Shown: positions 13,309 through 25,717 of the stretch, piece by piece | Layout: each line of letters starts with the position of its first letter | Numbering within the stretch: position 1 is the stretch's first letter | From: Sipunculus nudus | Lineage: Eukaryota > Annelida > Sipuncula > Golfingiida > Sipunculidae | Assembly (NCBI GenBank): GCA_026874595.1 | Contig: CM049318.1 | Coordinates: 23,039,456 to 23,103,455, forward strand | Direction of reading: 5' to 3' | DNA: 64,000 nt | Made by a program: the position numbers and the translations under genes | Notes under the pieces: generated by a model | The model's input: the letters and a program-made list of their open reading frames with translations, nothing else | Databases searched by the model: none | Told to the model about the DNA's origin: nothing

Positions 13309-16300
13309 ACATGTATGTAAAGTGCTTATGACATAATTCAATGCATATAATGAGCGCTATATATATAATAAATTCATATATGTTAATATAACTGTGTATT
13401 TGTATGTCTGCTTTTGTGTGCATTACCTCTCGGTACTGGTGGGATTGTTTCCTGAAGCTTCCTGTGATGATGGAATCCGACCTGCCACAGACACGTCCCT
13501 TATTTCATCGGCCTGTATTTCTTGACTTTAATTGCACGAAACATCACGAAAAGATATATTTATTATACATATAAACTATACAGGAATTTGAATGTTCTTG
13601 ACAAACCAGTTTATCCGGGTTTTTATCTGGTCAAATGGATAGCGGCGAAACATTGTGTTAGACCATGACAATAAATCTAAAGTAGTCATTAAGAAATTTA
13701 TTAACAATACAGGTTATCCGAAAGACTGTAATATACCCACATGGGAAACAAACATACAAATACAATATAAAAGTATGTTGAATTACGAGCCGGAATAACT
13801 AATATGTATATATAAGAACAGATTAAATGAGATTAAAAATGGCTATTTGATAAACAAATCATGCGTAAGTGACGTAAGATTTCAGGATACTACGAAACAG
13901 GAATGATAGTATATTTGACATAAATACATGTATAAACCAAATTTATTTTGTTAGTAGACATACCAATACTCTATATCTCGTTTTCTCATCTTGTTCTTGC
14001 ACCAGCAAAATATTCCACATACTAATAACACTGCGAGAACTACTGTTGTTGTTAGGACAGGGATGATCAAATTAACTATGAAGTCCGAAGATCCGTCTGA
14101 TGGAGAAAAATATAAAAAAAAAAAAAATTCAACATTATGATGGTGCTTTCATAATATTTCATAACACAATGTCGTCAATAACTTTCCCTCCGTCAAACCT
14201 GGAGGATACGACTATAACACTATAGTTACAAGAAATCCTGTTTTGCTTTTACTACGACCAATTCTTAATCCTCACCTGAGTCAGGCACCGTGGGCAAGGT
14301 TGCTAAAACAAAATAAATGAATCTGCACAAACAGAATATTAAAAAAATGTGGGTAAATGATATCTTGACAGGTATTCGTTTTTAAAATGGCCGGAGGAAG
14401 TTTAATGCGAACGTTTTATTGTAGCTAATAAACAGGTGGAGAAGTTCGATGAATAACAGTAAAGTGGCTAAGCTGTAATATGCGTTTCTATTCTCTTCGT
14501 TCCTTAAACAAATCAAGAGCGAAGTTTACATAATCTCTATAGCGAATTGAATTTTTGACCACAGTAGATTGGTTTATACCCCTTAAAGATGGAATATTAT
14601 AATAAATTACTTTTGCACAATTTTCAATTGCTTTTATTTTTTTTTATCATTTTTTCCCAGTATCTGGCGGTTGTGGAATGATTTTGATATTCGGAAGCAA
14701 AATCATGTTTCAGTTATGAGGAAGTCTGTGCTATTTTGAGGAGACCTACTAATTTGCCTGTTGACTGACCCCCCCCCCCCCCCCGTTCCCCGGGAAAATA
14801 ATCCCACTGTAAGGGTTATAAAATGTCATAGTTCCTTAAATAGACGAACGGATTGAACTACCAGTGAATGGCTCAGAGAAGAATCATATAATCGGTCAAA
14901 CACTTCGCCCGGTCTTTGAATATCATGGGTAAGGCTTTACAATAGGATATCGGAACAAACTTCGTTTGTTAAAAAAAGAACCGAGACAAGAATTATATGT
15001 ATACTCACAGCTCTGACAAACTGCAACGCGTTTTTTATTGCAATTAACTGTTTCCCACATCACTTTATCTGATATCACTTGTCCAACAGTACAGTTTCCT
15101 TGATATTCCGGCTGTCCTTCTTGCCAGTGGGAATAGTTAATTACTTTGTTTTCTTAAAAAATAAGAGATACATCTGAAGATAGTAGTGCTCCACAATTTA
15201 AATTTTATGAAACACTGTCAGCAATTTCAAATATATTATCGAAGTGAAGTTGTTATATATGTGTAACCCTGTCTGGTAGCAAAGTACGCTAATTTCAAAA
15301 ATTTTACCCGTTTCCCAGTCTTCCATCCTTAGCCCAATCCAGAAGAAGCTGCAGAGCGCAAATTGAGAAAATTCACTTTTCTTCTCAGCGAATCTTTTGA
15401 CTTTTTTCTCTGTATCCATTTTTGCTAGAGTCATTCCCATTCTTGCACAGAGCATGCGAGCCGTGTAGAAATCATTCACGCCGCAGTCAAATGTATATGT
15501 TGTATTTTCATCCACGAAACAGGGCTCTGATTCATTACATCTGGCTGTACCTAAAATATCAAATCACAGGGAAGGTGCTAGAGATACAACTGGTTATTCG
15601 TAACATGGGCTGGCAGTAATCCAGAATATAATGCCTACCTATTGGTCCATTTGTTCTTCACTGAAATGGACTTTATTTGCTGAATCATATTTAAAATACT
15701 TAACAACGAATATTGCGGTAACTCTCCATCTAATTCTCTCCACATCTTTTGGAGGATTAATATGTGTGATAAAAGAGAATCCATCTTGAAACTTTAACAG
15801 CTGAGTCACCTTTATTTTGGCATATGTAACCTTCATGGTCTCCGCCATAGTTACATCGCATGGGGCGCCTTGAACGATCCACCACTGCAATTCCTCCACA
15901 CACACGACCCAAGGTATCCAACCCAGCCAAGGCATCCGATCCTGTAAGTAAAGTAAAGTAATAGGTCGATAATTATTTATTATATATGTGGATCGCATTT
16001 ATTTTTTTATTCACATATGATACACTGTTTGTTTTATATATGTTGAGAGGAACTATGATCTACCGAGAAGTAAGACAATTCAATTATACAGAGTTACTGA
16101 AACAGCTTCGACGCACTCTACATCCATTTTGATCAATTTTATTCCGAGAATATGTTCAACGACACCTATAGTTCCATCCAGCCATGTCCAGTCCTGTAGC
16201 TTTTGCCTCTTGAAACCCATCCATGCATATGTTAAATTGACATTCTTCATGTATATTGATAAACTGGTGTGGTTAGTCGACAAGGCGGTGATGGTGACCA

Positions 16301-16367
16301 TAACTCTTGCAAAAGTCTACAGCTTCATCGTGGGGCATCTCAATAGGTGAGTGTACAAAACCTCCCT
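11141..16367 (-). CDS. Copy B: two-CTLD type I receptor with long C-terminal region
   Basis: Ten or eleven minus-strand exons: CTLD1a 16166-16367, CTLD1b 15810-15941, CTLD2a 15308-15544, CTLD2b 15009-15152, linker 14276-14302, TM 13964-14096, cytoplasmic 13427-13525, 12767-12882, 12506-12551, 11697-12327 and last exon 11141-11334 (stop TAG 11141-11143). CTLD2 has the classical core SFFWIGLRMEDW, the HWQEGQPEYQGNC loop and a terminal NCNKKRVAVCQ. The EPN/QPD and WND sugar-binding motifs are absent, so calcium-dependent sugar binding is doubtful. The TM helix (FIVNLIIPVLTTTVVL...) is followed by CKNKMRKR, a stop-transfer signal, giving type I topology. Exons from 1b to the tail join in frame by phase. 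CTLD1a is 202 nt where 201 is expected; the frame breaks near 16,283. About 614 codons by the long route. The signal exon is not certain; a decayed candidate lies near 17,470-17,540. Confidence 0.75.
11697..12551 (-). CDS. C-terminal module of copy B (large exon plus small exon)
   Basis: The large exon 11697-12327 (631 nt, phase 0 in, phase 1 out) follows a small exon 12506-12551 encoding HMDHPDVYGEEAKKE. It begins ERAESTEKYTSIENYL and is acidic and lysine-rich, probably helical, through FPMEVIRRILHIDQSCFKRA and a KEIKKKIPELLVILDFP stretch. It ends with a hydrophobic segment (PWLAALVSAILLMYAG) before the donor AAAG/gttag. I do not recognise the domain. It might instead belong to a separate downstream gene starting at MDHPDV, but the phases join it to the 13427-13525 exon in frame. 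Copy G has a similar hydrophobic-plus-tail ending, so the arrangement is likely real. Confidence 0.6.
13259..13304. repeat. (AT)n microsatellite
   Basis: Alternating AT tract in a copy B intron. Confidence 0.95.
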
Positions 16368-16369
16368 CT

Positions 16370-18180
16370 GAAAGTGTCGCACGAAATCGGTATTAATTAC
16401 TGAAAAATGAATAATTTTTCTCACACTTTTGAAGTTTCACTGTTTTTGTATCATATACATTCTAATACCTGATATCTTAGGTACAACCCACCCTAGTAAT
16501 AATAGTATACTTTTAACAAGACATGATTTGGTTTTTGTTTGCCAAATATAATACGCCTATTAATATCATATTTATTGTAAGTAATAATACCAAACCTTTA
16601 TTGAGTGCTACATGCGACGGGTGTCTGACTTCCAATGTAGCGGATTAAATCTGCTTCGTACAATGGGGGTCTGACATAAAAGGGTTGCGTTCTAAATCCT
16701 TATGACCTGACGCTAACATAAACTTTGAGGCGATCATAATGGGATGGCTTAAGGACGCCACTGACCTATACCATGTGAGAATATATTGAACATTTTGTTT
16801 GTTCGAATGTTTGTTTGAGCGACTGGAGATGCCTATATATACATATCAACTGATTAAATGCATATAAATTGGACAGAATTAAGACCATTGTTTATCAACT
16901 ATAATAGGAAACTTTCATTTCGTTCGAGAGATATTCCATGCGATAACACATATAATCATTCTGCTCATTCCTAATCCCTATGTTTAATGTGTTGTAATTG
17001 TGTTTAACGAAGCGGGCCGCTTCCTGTGATCAAATGCAGGTCGCTTCACTACGCTGAAGCCCGACTGGACCCGCCCCCCCCCCCCCCACCAGAACCGTCG
17101 TAGGGAGGACAGTCATATTTTTAACATGCAATAATTTGGTCTGGGTAATAGAAGAAATACACCCTGTTGAACAGGGGATGCCTCTTACCTATAATGTGCA
17201 AGAGATAAATAACAATAAAGCCACACAGGTATATCTGAAAGAAAGAAGAAAACAAAATCATCAGTTAGATAATGCTAACTCACTGGGAGATATGCAGATA
17301 AAAAAAGTAGTCAGGATTTAATCGGCTGGTGTATATATGTTCTAAGAAGCACATCATATTTTCTTATAGTGACATGCCTGGTATTTCTATCATGACGTAA
17401 TTATTTCCTGATGTATACACACGCCCATAGTAATCAAGCACAAGACGATAGTGTACCAAGGACACATTCACTACTAGTAAACCCGCTAGCAAGACATATC
17501 GATTCCATTCACGATACTCACCATGTTGTAGTTCCGGGCCACTGTAACCGGTTGGACTTGGGACGAAATTTTGAACAGGATCAAGCACGACAATGTACAC
17601 GTCTGCCTATTCCGAGATACATCTAGGCAAACCCTCCATATCACCAAACCCTCCCGGATGTGGTTATAGTTAGTTTTTAAACATATAAAGCAGGCAAATC
17701 ATATGATTTTTAACTCTACTTTGGAATGCGTCTCACTTCCTTTCCCTTAGGCAACACACATAGCACGCCCGTTGAAATTCGGGAGCCACAAAAAGTATTG
17801 CTAAACATAGCTATAACCATAGGTATGCATTGGTAACCGTGCTTACGGCTGGAAATCCCCTGCAAGGATCCACATAAAGCTGGAGACACCCGTTGGTCTG
17901 TCCCGGAGCAGTCCTGTCATATACTGATGATTGTAGAAGTTCATTTCTTTGATGATATATCAGAAAAAAAACAGACATAACAGATTTTCTTCTGATAGTC
18001 ATGAAAAATGAAAGGATTATCAAGTAAAGGTAGTTTGACTTGGCATAAGGTTTTATATGTGCACCGCCTATATCGATATAAGACCCCGTAAACCAGGCGA
18101 CATGTAATTTTATGTTGGCAAGTTTTCGTTGAACAGTTATTGTTACTTCGTGTAGCAGGCACAGCCAAACCCTACACTGA
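16370..18180 (-). repeat. 5' part and flank of copy B, paralogous to 22,550-24,130
   Basis: Long stretches match the flank of copy C in the same order, for example the CATAATGG stretch near 16,735 and 22,856 and the ACACATTCACTACTAGTAAA stretch at 17,461 and 23,584. A hydrophobic stretch on the minus strand near 17,470-17,540 (RYVLLAGLLVVNVSLV) could be a decayed signal peptide. Relative to the copy C version it lacks one base, and the frame from ATG hits a stop. This marks an old tandem duplication of the gene's 5' region. Confidence 0.5.
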
Positions 18181-18429
18181 AAAGTATTTTTCCAATGTAT
18201 GTTGCTAAAGTTACTTATCCCTGGTCATCTAAATTAACCAATAATATATAAATATATTTGGAATTTCTATTGCCAGTTATAAGAAATAAATGTTATGTCC
18301 GATAATTAATATATATGTAAATCTGGCTAATATACATTTGAAATCGACCACATTCTTCAAGCGCTGCTCCATTTGTAGTGGATGAACCTACTCTTAATAC
18401 ACACGTGCAAAACTTAAAATGAACTCTTT

Positions 18430-20990
18430 CAAATAATTCCCTCTTATCAAATCCCTAAAGGTCTGATTCGTAAAGTAATATTGGTTCGATCATTCTATCA
18501 AACAAATAAAGTAACTTATTTCATGTGAAATTACTATACTTCCGGTTAAAATTCTTGATGCCAAGTGCCCTCTCTGCTGGTGAAGCTTGAGCCTGCTGTG
18601 TTTTATACCAAGATAATCTACTTGTAAAATTTATCCCTACATATTTGTAAAATGATACACTTTCAATCAGATTCTTTTGATAATACCATTTCTCAATTTT
18701 ATTAATGGTCCTCCATGTCTAAAAGCATTACCTCTGTCTTTTGCAAATTTACCCTCATATCATACATAGTACAATAATCCTGTAATTTATTGATTTGTTG
18801 TCGAAGTCTTCCCACTGTTTCACTAAAATTGACTAAATCATCTCCATACATTAAAAACATTATATTGTGCAGATTTGCAACTATAATATACCATGACAAT
18901 TTCAATCGAGTCCCATATACACATGGAAATATTCCGTTGTGTCTTTTTCTGTAATTATACATGATTTCATTTGTTTGTCTATAGACTGCAAAGTTACTTA
19001 TATTTTAATATGTATACCTGATTTTGCTAACATAAACCACAACAGATCATGTTGGACACAATCAAATGATAACGAAAAATCAATAAATTACAATAAAGCT
19101 ATCATCCTATCTTTGATAAGTACTTCTGGGTTTGACCATAAATGTAAACGCAGTGTCTATTGTTAGCTACCCTTTTCTATACCCAGCCTGTGCCTGAGTT
19201 ATTTTACCTGGTGATTCTGCATAATCTTTTAGCCTGTTTGCTTATATCTTAGAAAAAAGCTTGCCAATACAATTTAACAGAGAAATTCCTCTAAAACATA
19301 TGGGATCACAGGTGCTACCTTTTTTGTTAACTTGGAATATAATTCCTTTACTCAGTCTGATAGAAATTCCACATTATTAAATATACTATTAAAAAGATCA
19401 ACTATACAATTAGCAAAGAAAGGGAATATCGTTTTCAATTTGTCCACCATGATTTCATGGGGCCCAGGGGCCGTTCCATTCTTCATTTGATTGAGGGCTT
19501 GCAGTACCTCCTCATCAATTTTATAACCCTATTATGTTGTCAATTTTCTTCATCAGTTCTAAACAGTTGTACCTGCAGGTATTGAATAACATGCTGCTTG
19601 ACATTGTTGGCAACCTCAAAGTTATTCAGTTAATCGTTAAAGTGTGTATACCCAATAATTGGTTATTTTCATCATTTTTATTCTCTTAGTTATATATATT
19701 TTTACATTTTATTAATGTCAGGTGCATATAGTACTTTTGCGCACTTACTTAACTATTCTTTTCTTTCTTTTCTTTACATGTGTTTTTGAATGTTTTTTGC
19801 TTTGTCTATAAACTTTTAGGTCTGATTCTTGATTTGATTTCCTGAATTTATTGAGTAATGTATACTTAATTTGTTTAGGGTTTCAAAGTCCTTGTCTAAC
19901 CAGTCTGCTTGAAATGTATTCTTCGTTTTTTTACTGCTAGCATTGTAATTGTCACATAATGAAGTATTGTCATCAGTGCCTAAGATGCATTATTTGGATT
20001 GAAAAAAATTACCTGATTAAACAATTAGTTTTTCACATTTTTTTTTTGCATTTTTGTAGAAATATTATTTTTTAATTTCATCGCATGATAATTCATATTT
20101 AATTTTTTCTTGTAATTTGATTGGTTCTCTCAATAGTGCTTTTTATCATGTCTCTTGATATTGATGGTACACCATATTGGTAAGTGATCAGAAATGTCAT
20201 CAGTTGAAAAAACAAAATGTTTGACATATTAAAACAGTTCACTGTTCATAATTACATTATCTACAAGTGCAACCTGAATGTGTGATACATGTGAACTCCC
20301 TTGGAATCACTGTCCCCACGCCTTCATTTACAAGATGTACACCAAATGAACAGCATAGTTACTGTAATTTCCAACCCAATTCATTCACTGTTTTGACTGA
20401 CGCGGAATATCAAAGTTAATAACTACGTAACAATTCTCAAAACCTGTATGTTCTGGTAAGTCATTATTAATATAATCGTTTAAATCTCTCATCTTTGCAT
20501 TCAGATCTCCCATTACTATAAGATTTAACTTACCCAAGTCACTTAAATTTCTAATAATATTTTTTCCAGTCTCATTATTTCATCATTTTCTTTCATATTT
20601 CCATAAACTTAAGAACCCACAGGTCCAACATAACAACATACAAGAGCAAGAACTCTAAATTCACCCAGTTTTTTTCCATCCGGATCAGAATAATTTCATC
20701 AGTATATTTATATACTTATCTTATAAAAAAATTAAGCTTTTCATGTTCAAGTACTAAGATCCCATCACGTCAAGTACTAAGATCCCATCACGTCCTACTT
20801 CTTTTCGTGCTACATCATATTCAGTCTTTCCCCAATGTGTATCAATAAATTCAACATCTCTGGTTGAGCAAATTTCAGTCATACATATAAAATCTTTTTA
20901 TTTTCAAAATTAATGAATGTAGTTTATTATGGCCTTTTATGTTTTACATACTGACCCTGGTCTAAACCCCAGCTGCTACAATTAACTGTT
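18430..20990 (-). mobile_element. Degenerate non-LTR retrotransposon (endonuclease and RT remains)
   Basis: Minus-strand frames carry reverse-transcriptase blocks broken by stops and shifts: an APGPHEIMVDKLK-like block near 19,480, a GISLLNCIGKLF-like block near 19,270, and an intact 18,702-18,962 segment with YGDDLVNFSETVGRLRQQI and VNLQKTEVMLL (the usual YADD reads YGDD). Upstream, near 20,750-20,900, the frame TEICSTRDVEFIDTHWGKTE with VGRDGILVL resembles the apurinic-type endonuclease of LINEs. Clade uncertain (L1/Tx1- or jockey-related). A 24-base local duplication at about 20,754-20,800 is one of the breaks. Confidence 0.7.
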
Positions 20991-21668
20991 TTCTTGTCAT
21001 TTGGGGATTACTCCCATACAGAGCTCGATTTTCAATCACTAATTAATCAAATGACAATATGCTTCTTTAGTTTAAACATATTTATTTTAAATAAGCGATT
21101 GGCAAACAGCAATACTGCTATGCAAATGCTCCTCGCATCACCATTGTACAATACGATATGCAACATAATATACAGTCGAATGATGATGTGAATGAACAAG
21201 CGCTTTGTAGGTCACAGTTATCTTCACATTGTCATAGTTAGCCTTCATGGTCTTCGCCATATTTGCATCCCATGGGCTGCCTTCAACGACCCACCACTGA
21301 AATTCCCGCACATACACGACCCTGGGTATCTACCCCAGTCATAGTATTCGATGCTGACGATAAAGGGAAGTATTTTATACATTGATAATTACATTTATTA
21401 TCTAAAAATCTCATTTTTTTCCATATATGACACACTAGTCGTTATTCATATTTTGAAAGAAAGCGATCTACTGAGAATAAAACTATTTCAATTTGGCAGA
21501 GTCATAGAAAGAGCTTCCACACATTCTGCAGCCATTCTGAGAATATGTAATACGACGCCCATAGTTCCATTTAGTCATTTCAAGCCCTGTAGTTTGTGCC
21601 CTTTTGACTGCCATCCAAACATTGAAACGTTGTTAAATTGATATTCTTCATGCATATTGATAAAGTGG

Positions 21669-22466
21669 TGCCACGAAATGGATCGTGTCAATCCTTTTAT
21701 TTATTTTCATTTCTCGGGTTAACTGTACCGGATTAGCTGTACATTTGTATTTGTTGAGCTAGAAGTGACGCGCCGGTCAGAACTCTATTTCCTTAACGAT
21801 GGCCGCTTTCAAGGTAATTTGGGTGAGTGTATTGCAGGCCTTTGATCAATAGCTCTGGGGATCTAGTTAAGCCTTTTGATTAAAGCGATCGCTTCAGAAT
21901 TATCGTTATTTTTTGTTCCCAGCCTATTTAGTATTCAGCGTGCTTATGAATTAAGATTGGCCTCCGGGGTATTTAATACCTACAGACGATTATTTGAGGG
22001 TCAGACACAAAGTGGAGCCCGTAGAGACAAGAAATACCGTCCGCCCCTGTCCAGTGAGTAGCCACTGCAGAGTGACAAGTGAGGTGCTGTCCGATGAGGT
22101 CCCGCTGCCCAGTGACCAGACAGGTGTCCAGAGAGGTGTTGTCGCCCAGTGACCGTAGAGGTGTCCAGAGAGGTGCTGTCGCTCAGTCACCAGAGAATTG
22201 TCCAGTGAGGTGCCGGCGCCCAGTGACCAGTGAGGTGCTGTTAAGTGAGGTGCCAGTTAGCAGTGAGGTACTGTCCAGTGACTTGTTGTCCAGTGAGGTG
22301 CTGTCTTTCGAGGTACTGTCCGGCGAGTTCCTGTCAAGCGAGGTGCTGTCCAGTGAGGTGCCGCTGCCCAGTGACCCGAGAGTAGCTTTCTAGCTGTCAC
22401 GTTGAACCAAAGACAACACGGTCCGTCACTTGGCAAGGGGAAAAGAGGAACTTTTATCGGGTGACA
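21669..22466. mobile_element. Solo LTR inserted in the copy C CTLD exon
   Basis: It begins TGCCAC and ends GTGACA, a near-perfect short terminal inverted repeat with TG...CA ends. It is flanked by AGTGG (21664-21668) and ACTGC (22467-22471). The unoccupied paralogous site in copy B (near 16,260) reads ACTGG, so both flanks are one substitution from a single 5-bp target duplication. No internal region is present. Element family (Gypsy, Pao or other) not determined. Confidence 0.75.
22062..22385. repeat. Minisatellite inside the solo LTR
   Basis: Imperfect tandem repetition of a ~15-30 base motif around CCAGTGAGGTGCTGTC, with variants such as CCAGTGACCAGAG and GTTAGCAGTGAGG. The 104-residue frame at 22,079-22,393 is only this repeat read as protein (SSEVLSSEV). 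Confidence 0.85.
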
Positions 22467-24343
22467 ACTGCTGTGGTAAGTGTTGTCGAGAAGGCGATGA
22501 TAGTGACAATTGCTCTAACCAAAGTCTATAGCTGCATTGTGGGGAATCTCAGTATCTGAGGGTATAAACCTTCTCTCTCCAAGTATTCGGGCAATCGGTG
22601 TATATTAATGAATAATGAATGATTATCCTCACATTTTGGAAGGTAAATTGTATTTGTTTCAGATACATTTTAATACCTGATATCTAAGCAAACAAAACAT
22701 GAACAACACATCTTAATGATAATAGTATACTTTTACGGAGCGCTACGTGCGACCTCCGTTGTAACGTATATATTCTGCTTCGTGCGATAGGGGTCTACCA
22801 TCAAGGGCTGCGTTCTTAATCCGCAAGACCTGACGCTAACACGAACTTTGAGGCGTCATAATGGCCAAGCTTTAGGCCCCGCTGATCTATACCATGTGAG
22901 AATATCGAAGATTTTTTTTGTTCGAATGTTTTTCGAGCGAGAGTTGATTATATATGAACATGTTAACTGATTAAGTGCATATAAATAAGACAGAATTAAA
23001 ACCATTGCTAATCAACTATTGCTAATCAACTAAACTTTCATTACTTTCGCCCGAGAATACACACATAATCACTGCTCGTGCCTAACCAATATTTTCAATG
23101 TGTTGTGATTGTATTTTATTCATTAACTACGACCCTAGACCCCTGTCGCCCGAAGAGGGTCCCCTTCCTGTGATAAAGTGCTGGTTGCTCTACTTCGCTT
23201 CAACGTGACTGGTCATAAAAAAGGGGGGGGGGGGTGTCGCAGGATACGTCGAAGGAAGGAGAGTCATACATTTAACATGCAATCATTTGGTCTGTGTGAT
23301 AGAATCTTACCTATATTGTGCAAGAAATAAATAACAATAACCCCACAAAGGTATATCTGAAAGGAATAAAAGAAAATCACCATATTAATAATTCTAAATC
23401 ACTGGAAGTTATTTAAATATAATGAAGTTGTCAGAATTTAATCGTCTGATGAATATATGATCTAGGAATCACATCTTACCTTTCTTATAATGACATGCCT
23501 GGTATTACTATCACGAAATTGCTCCCTGTAATATACACTAACACCTAATTGTCTAGAAAAGTGACAGACGCTTGTGTAACATGGACACATTCACTACTAG
23601 TAAAGCAACTAGACCAGACATATAAATTCAATACACGGTACTCCCCATATTGTAGTCAAATGGACTTTGGAACGTGTCTCTGTGCAGTCAGCTCAAGAAA
23701 CACACAGCATGCCCGTTGAAACCTCAGCCACAAAAAAGCATTGTTAAAGATAGCTTTCGTCACAAGCATTCACTGGGAACCGTGATTACGGCCAGAACCG
23801 TCGTGTTCCCAATTGTAACGCTCATGTTTACAGTGCTTAAGGCTAGAAATCTATTGTAAGGATCCACGTAAAGCCACAAGTTTTGAGGACATTGAAGGAG
23901 ATACCCTTTAGACTGTCCCCCAGCAGTCCTGACATACCGGCGATCGTAGAATTTCCAATCTTTGATGACATATCATGTTATCTTCGGACAATCAGGAAAG
24001 ACGCAAGAATTAACAAGTAAAATGATTGTATAATGTATGCTGCTCATTTCCAGGTATAAGACCCCGTGACCCAGGTGCCATGTCATTTCTGTTAGCAAAT
24101 TTTCGTTTGGTCAGTTTTTGTTACCTGATGAAGCTAGCACAGCTACTCTGACACCAAAGTAAAACAATAGACTGTCAGGTGGGCATAAACGAAATTTGAT
24201 CTGCTGTTATGCTATTCAAATATTGCCAAACGTTTGTGCTACCTCTTTATTGTTGATTTGCTTAGTGCCGTGTATTAAATAACACGTCTTATCAGCCTTA
24301 AAATTATTACGATTTTGAAAGCCGCATAATGTTATACCCCGGG

Positions 24344-24344
<1 letters not shown>

Positions 24345-24409
<65 letters not shown>
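24345..24409. repeat. (AT)n microsatellite
   Basis: About 65 bases of alternating AT. Confidence 0.95.
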
Positions 24410-24413
<4 letters not shown>

Positions 24414-25179
24414 ATATACATAAGGCTTTGGAAAATTGTTAAAGGTCGGGCTGTCAAGTCATGTATATATAATATATACATTCATGTATTTAGAAAACAT
24501 AAGTTGTTCTATTGGATGTTTATACATTAGGGTCTACCTTTAAATGAAATCTGAAAATATTATTATCGCTACAACTCTAGCATCCTGGTAGTCCGCTGTA
24601 CCAGATGTCCACACTTGAATACATAGTTTGTCATGGAAGTCTGACAAAATAAAATTTGTTGTGGTCAACTGGTTGTCAATAGGTTGTCAAATAGCAAGCG
24701 GTAACAGTGCAAGTAACGTGTGTCGTTTGAACCCAGCAAGTATTTCAACTTAAGTTTCTGCAATGAGCACCACCTTCCGGGATGAGCTTCTTTGACACTT
24801 TGTAAAATGACCAATTAGCTTCATCGCTGCTGGTTTATAGTAAAAGAGCTTCTCACTTATAACTCCCCTTTGGTGAGAATAGTTTCAATAAAAGATCTTG
24901 TCTCATGTAGCAATATTTCTTTCATAAGGGAACATGTATATGATCCCTGTTAATGTGAAATAATTAAGCGGTCATCCTGGCTACCATTTTAAAGGTATAA
25001 GATATCAGCAAACTAAGGGATTAATGCCCTGATTGTTCACATAAGAATTACAACAATAAATTCAATTTGGTAATCATTTGACTTTTCAGGGGTGTTTTTA
25101 TTCAGGTTTTTTGAAGGCCATTGTGAAAAAAAAAATTGTTTGTGTCAGTACTTTACACTTTCACATAATAACGAATAAG

Positions 25180-25180
<1 letters not shown>
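24410..25180. other. Intergenic DNA, nothing recognised
   Basis: No exon, RNA gene or repeat-family match seen between two (AT)n tracts. Confidence 0.35.

Positions 25181-25181
<1 letters not shown>

Positions 25182-25232
<51 letters not shown>
25182..25232. repeat. (AT)n microsatellite
   Basis: About 50 bases of alternating AT. Confidence 0.95.
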
Positions 25233-25235
<3 letters not shown>

Positions 25236-25529
25236 ATATGTGTGTGTGAAAATACTTTCGTGATAATTGAAACTAAATAATATTCAGGTGCAATGGCCTT
25301 CATGGAGCACAAGTGGTATAATTCAACAAAAGCCTATATTTTTTCATAAAATTATGTTAACATCGGCCATCTGCCATCTGCGTGTATAACCGTGTTACTG
25401 TGGTCACACTGGCGCAAAATAATGTTAAACCCAACTTATGTATTTCTATAAGAAACAAGAAGGTTTCTTTCAGCATGTGACTACTGCACGTGCGGGCCAT
25501 GGGTGTGTTATCGTCCCCATTAATGGATC

Positions 25530-25717
25530 AAACCACCGACGAACTCCCAAAAGGAGCACTCGTTTGGAAGTGAAGCACGGTTATTGGGCACAGCCTTTTA
25601 TTTTAATCATGCAGAACGCTCACCCAGGGTTAGGAACGACTTTGAAAAATCCCAACGATTAGGCTGAGATTCGAAGTTACGATCTTGCGGCTTTGAGCCT
25701 TCTGAGCCACAGAAGCA
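25530..25717 (-). mobile_element. tRNA-derived SINE, copy 1
   Basis: On the minus strand the head reads GCTTCTGTGGCTCAGAAGG, an A-box-like sequence, followed about 30 bases later by ACTTCGAATCTC, a B-box-like sequence. The body shares GTGAGCG-TCTGCA and the AAACGAGTGC-CCTTTTGGGGG stretch with copy 2 at 26,635-26,826. RNA polymerase III promoter boxes and a shared body indicate a SINE. Confidence 0.7.

Larger units (their letters stand above)
21232..22555 (-). pseudogene. Copy C: CTLD gene ruin, exon split by an LTR
   Basis: A CTLD1b-like exon relic near 21,232-21,345 aligns with 15810-15941 but reads CAGISVVGR then a stop. CTLD1a is in two pieces: the 3' half at about 21,490-21,663 and the 5' half at 22,472-22,555 (EIPHNAAIDF, then a TAG where copy B has Cys-Lys). 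The two halves were once continuous; 798 bp of LTR plus one copy of the target site now separate them. No CTLD2 or TM exons were found to the left. Further 5', near 23,590-23,660, a stretch reading MSGLVALLVVNVSM may be the signal peptide relic. Confidence 0.7.

Noticed and set aside
22079-22393. 104-codon frame with repeated SSEVL
   Set aside because: Translation of the LTR minisatellite.
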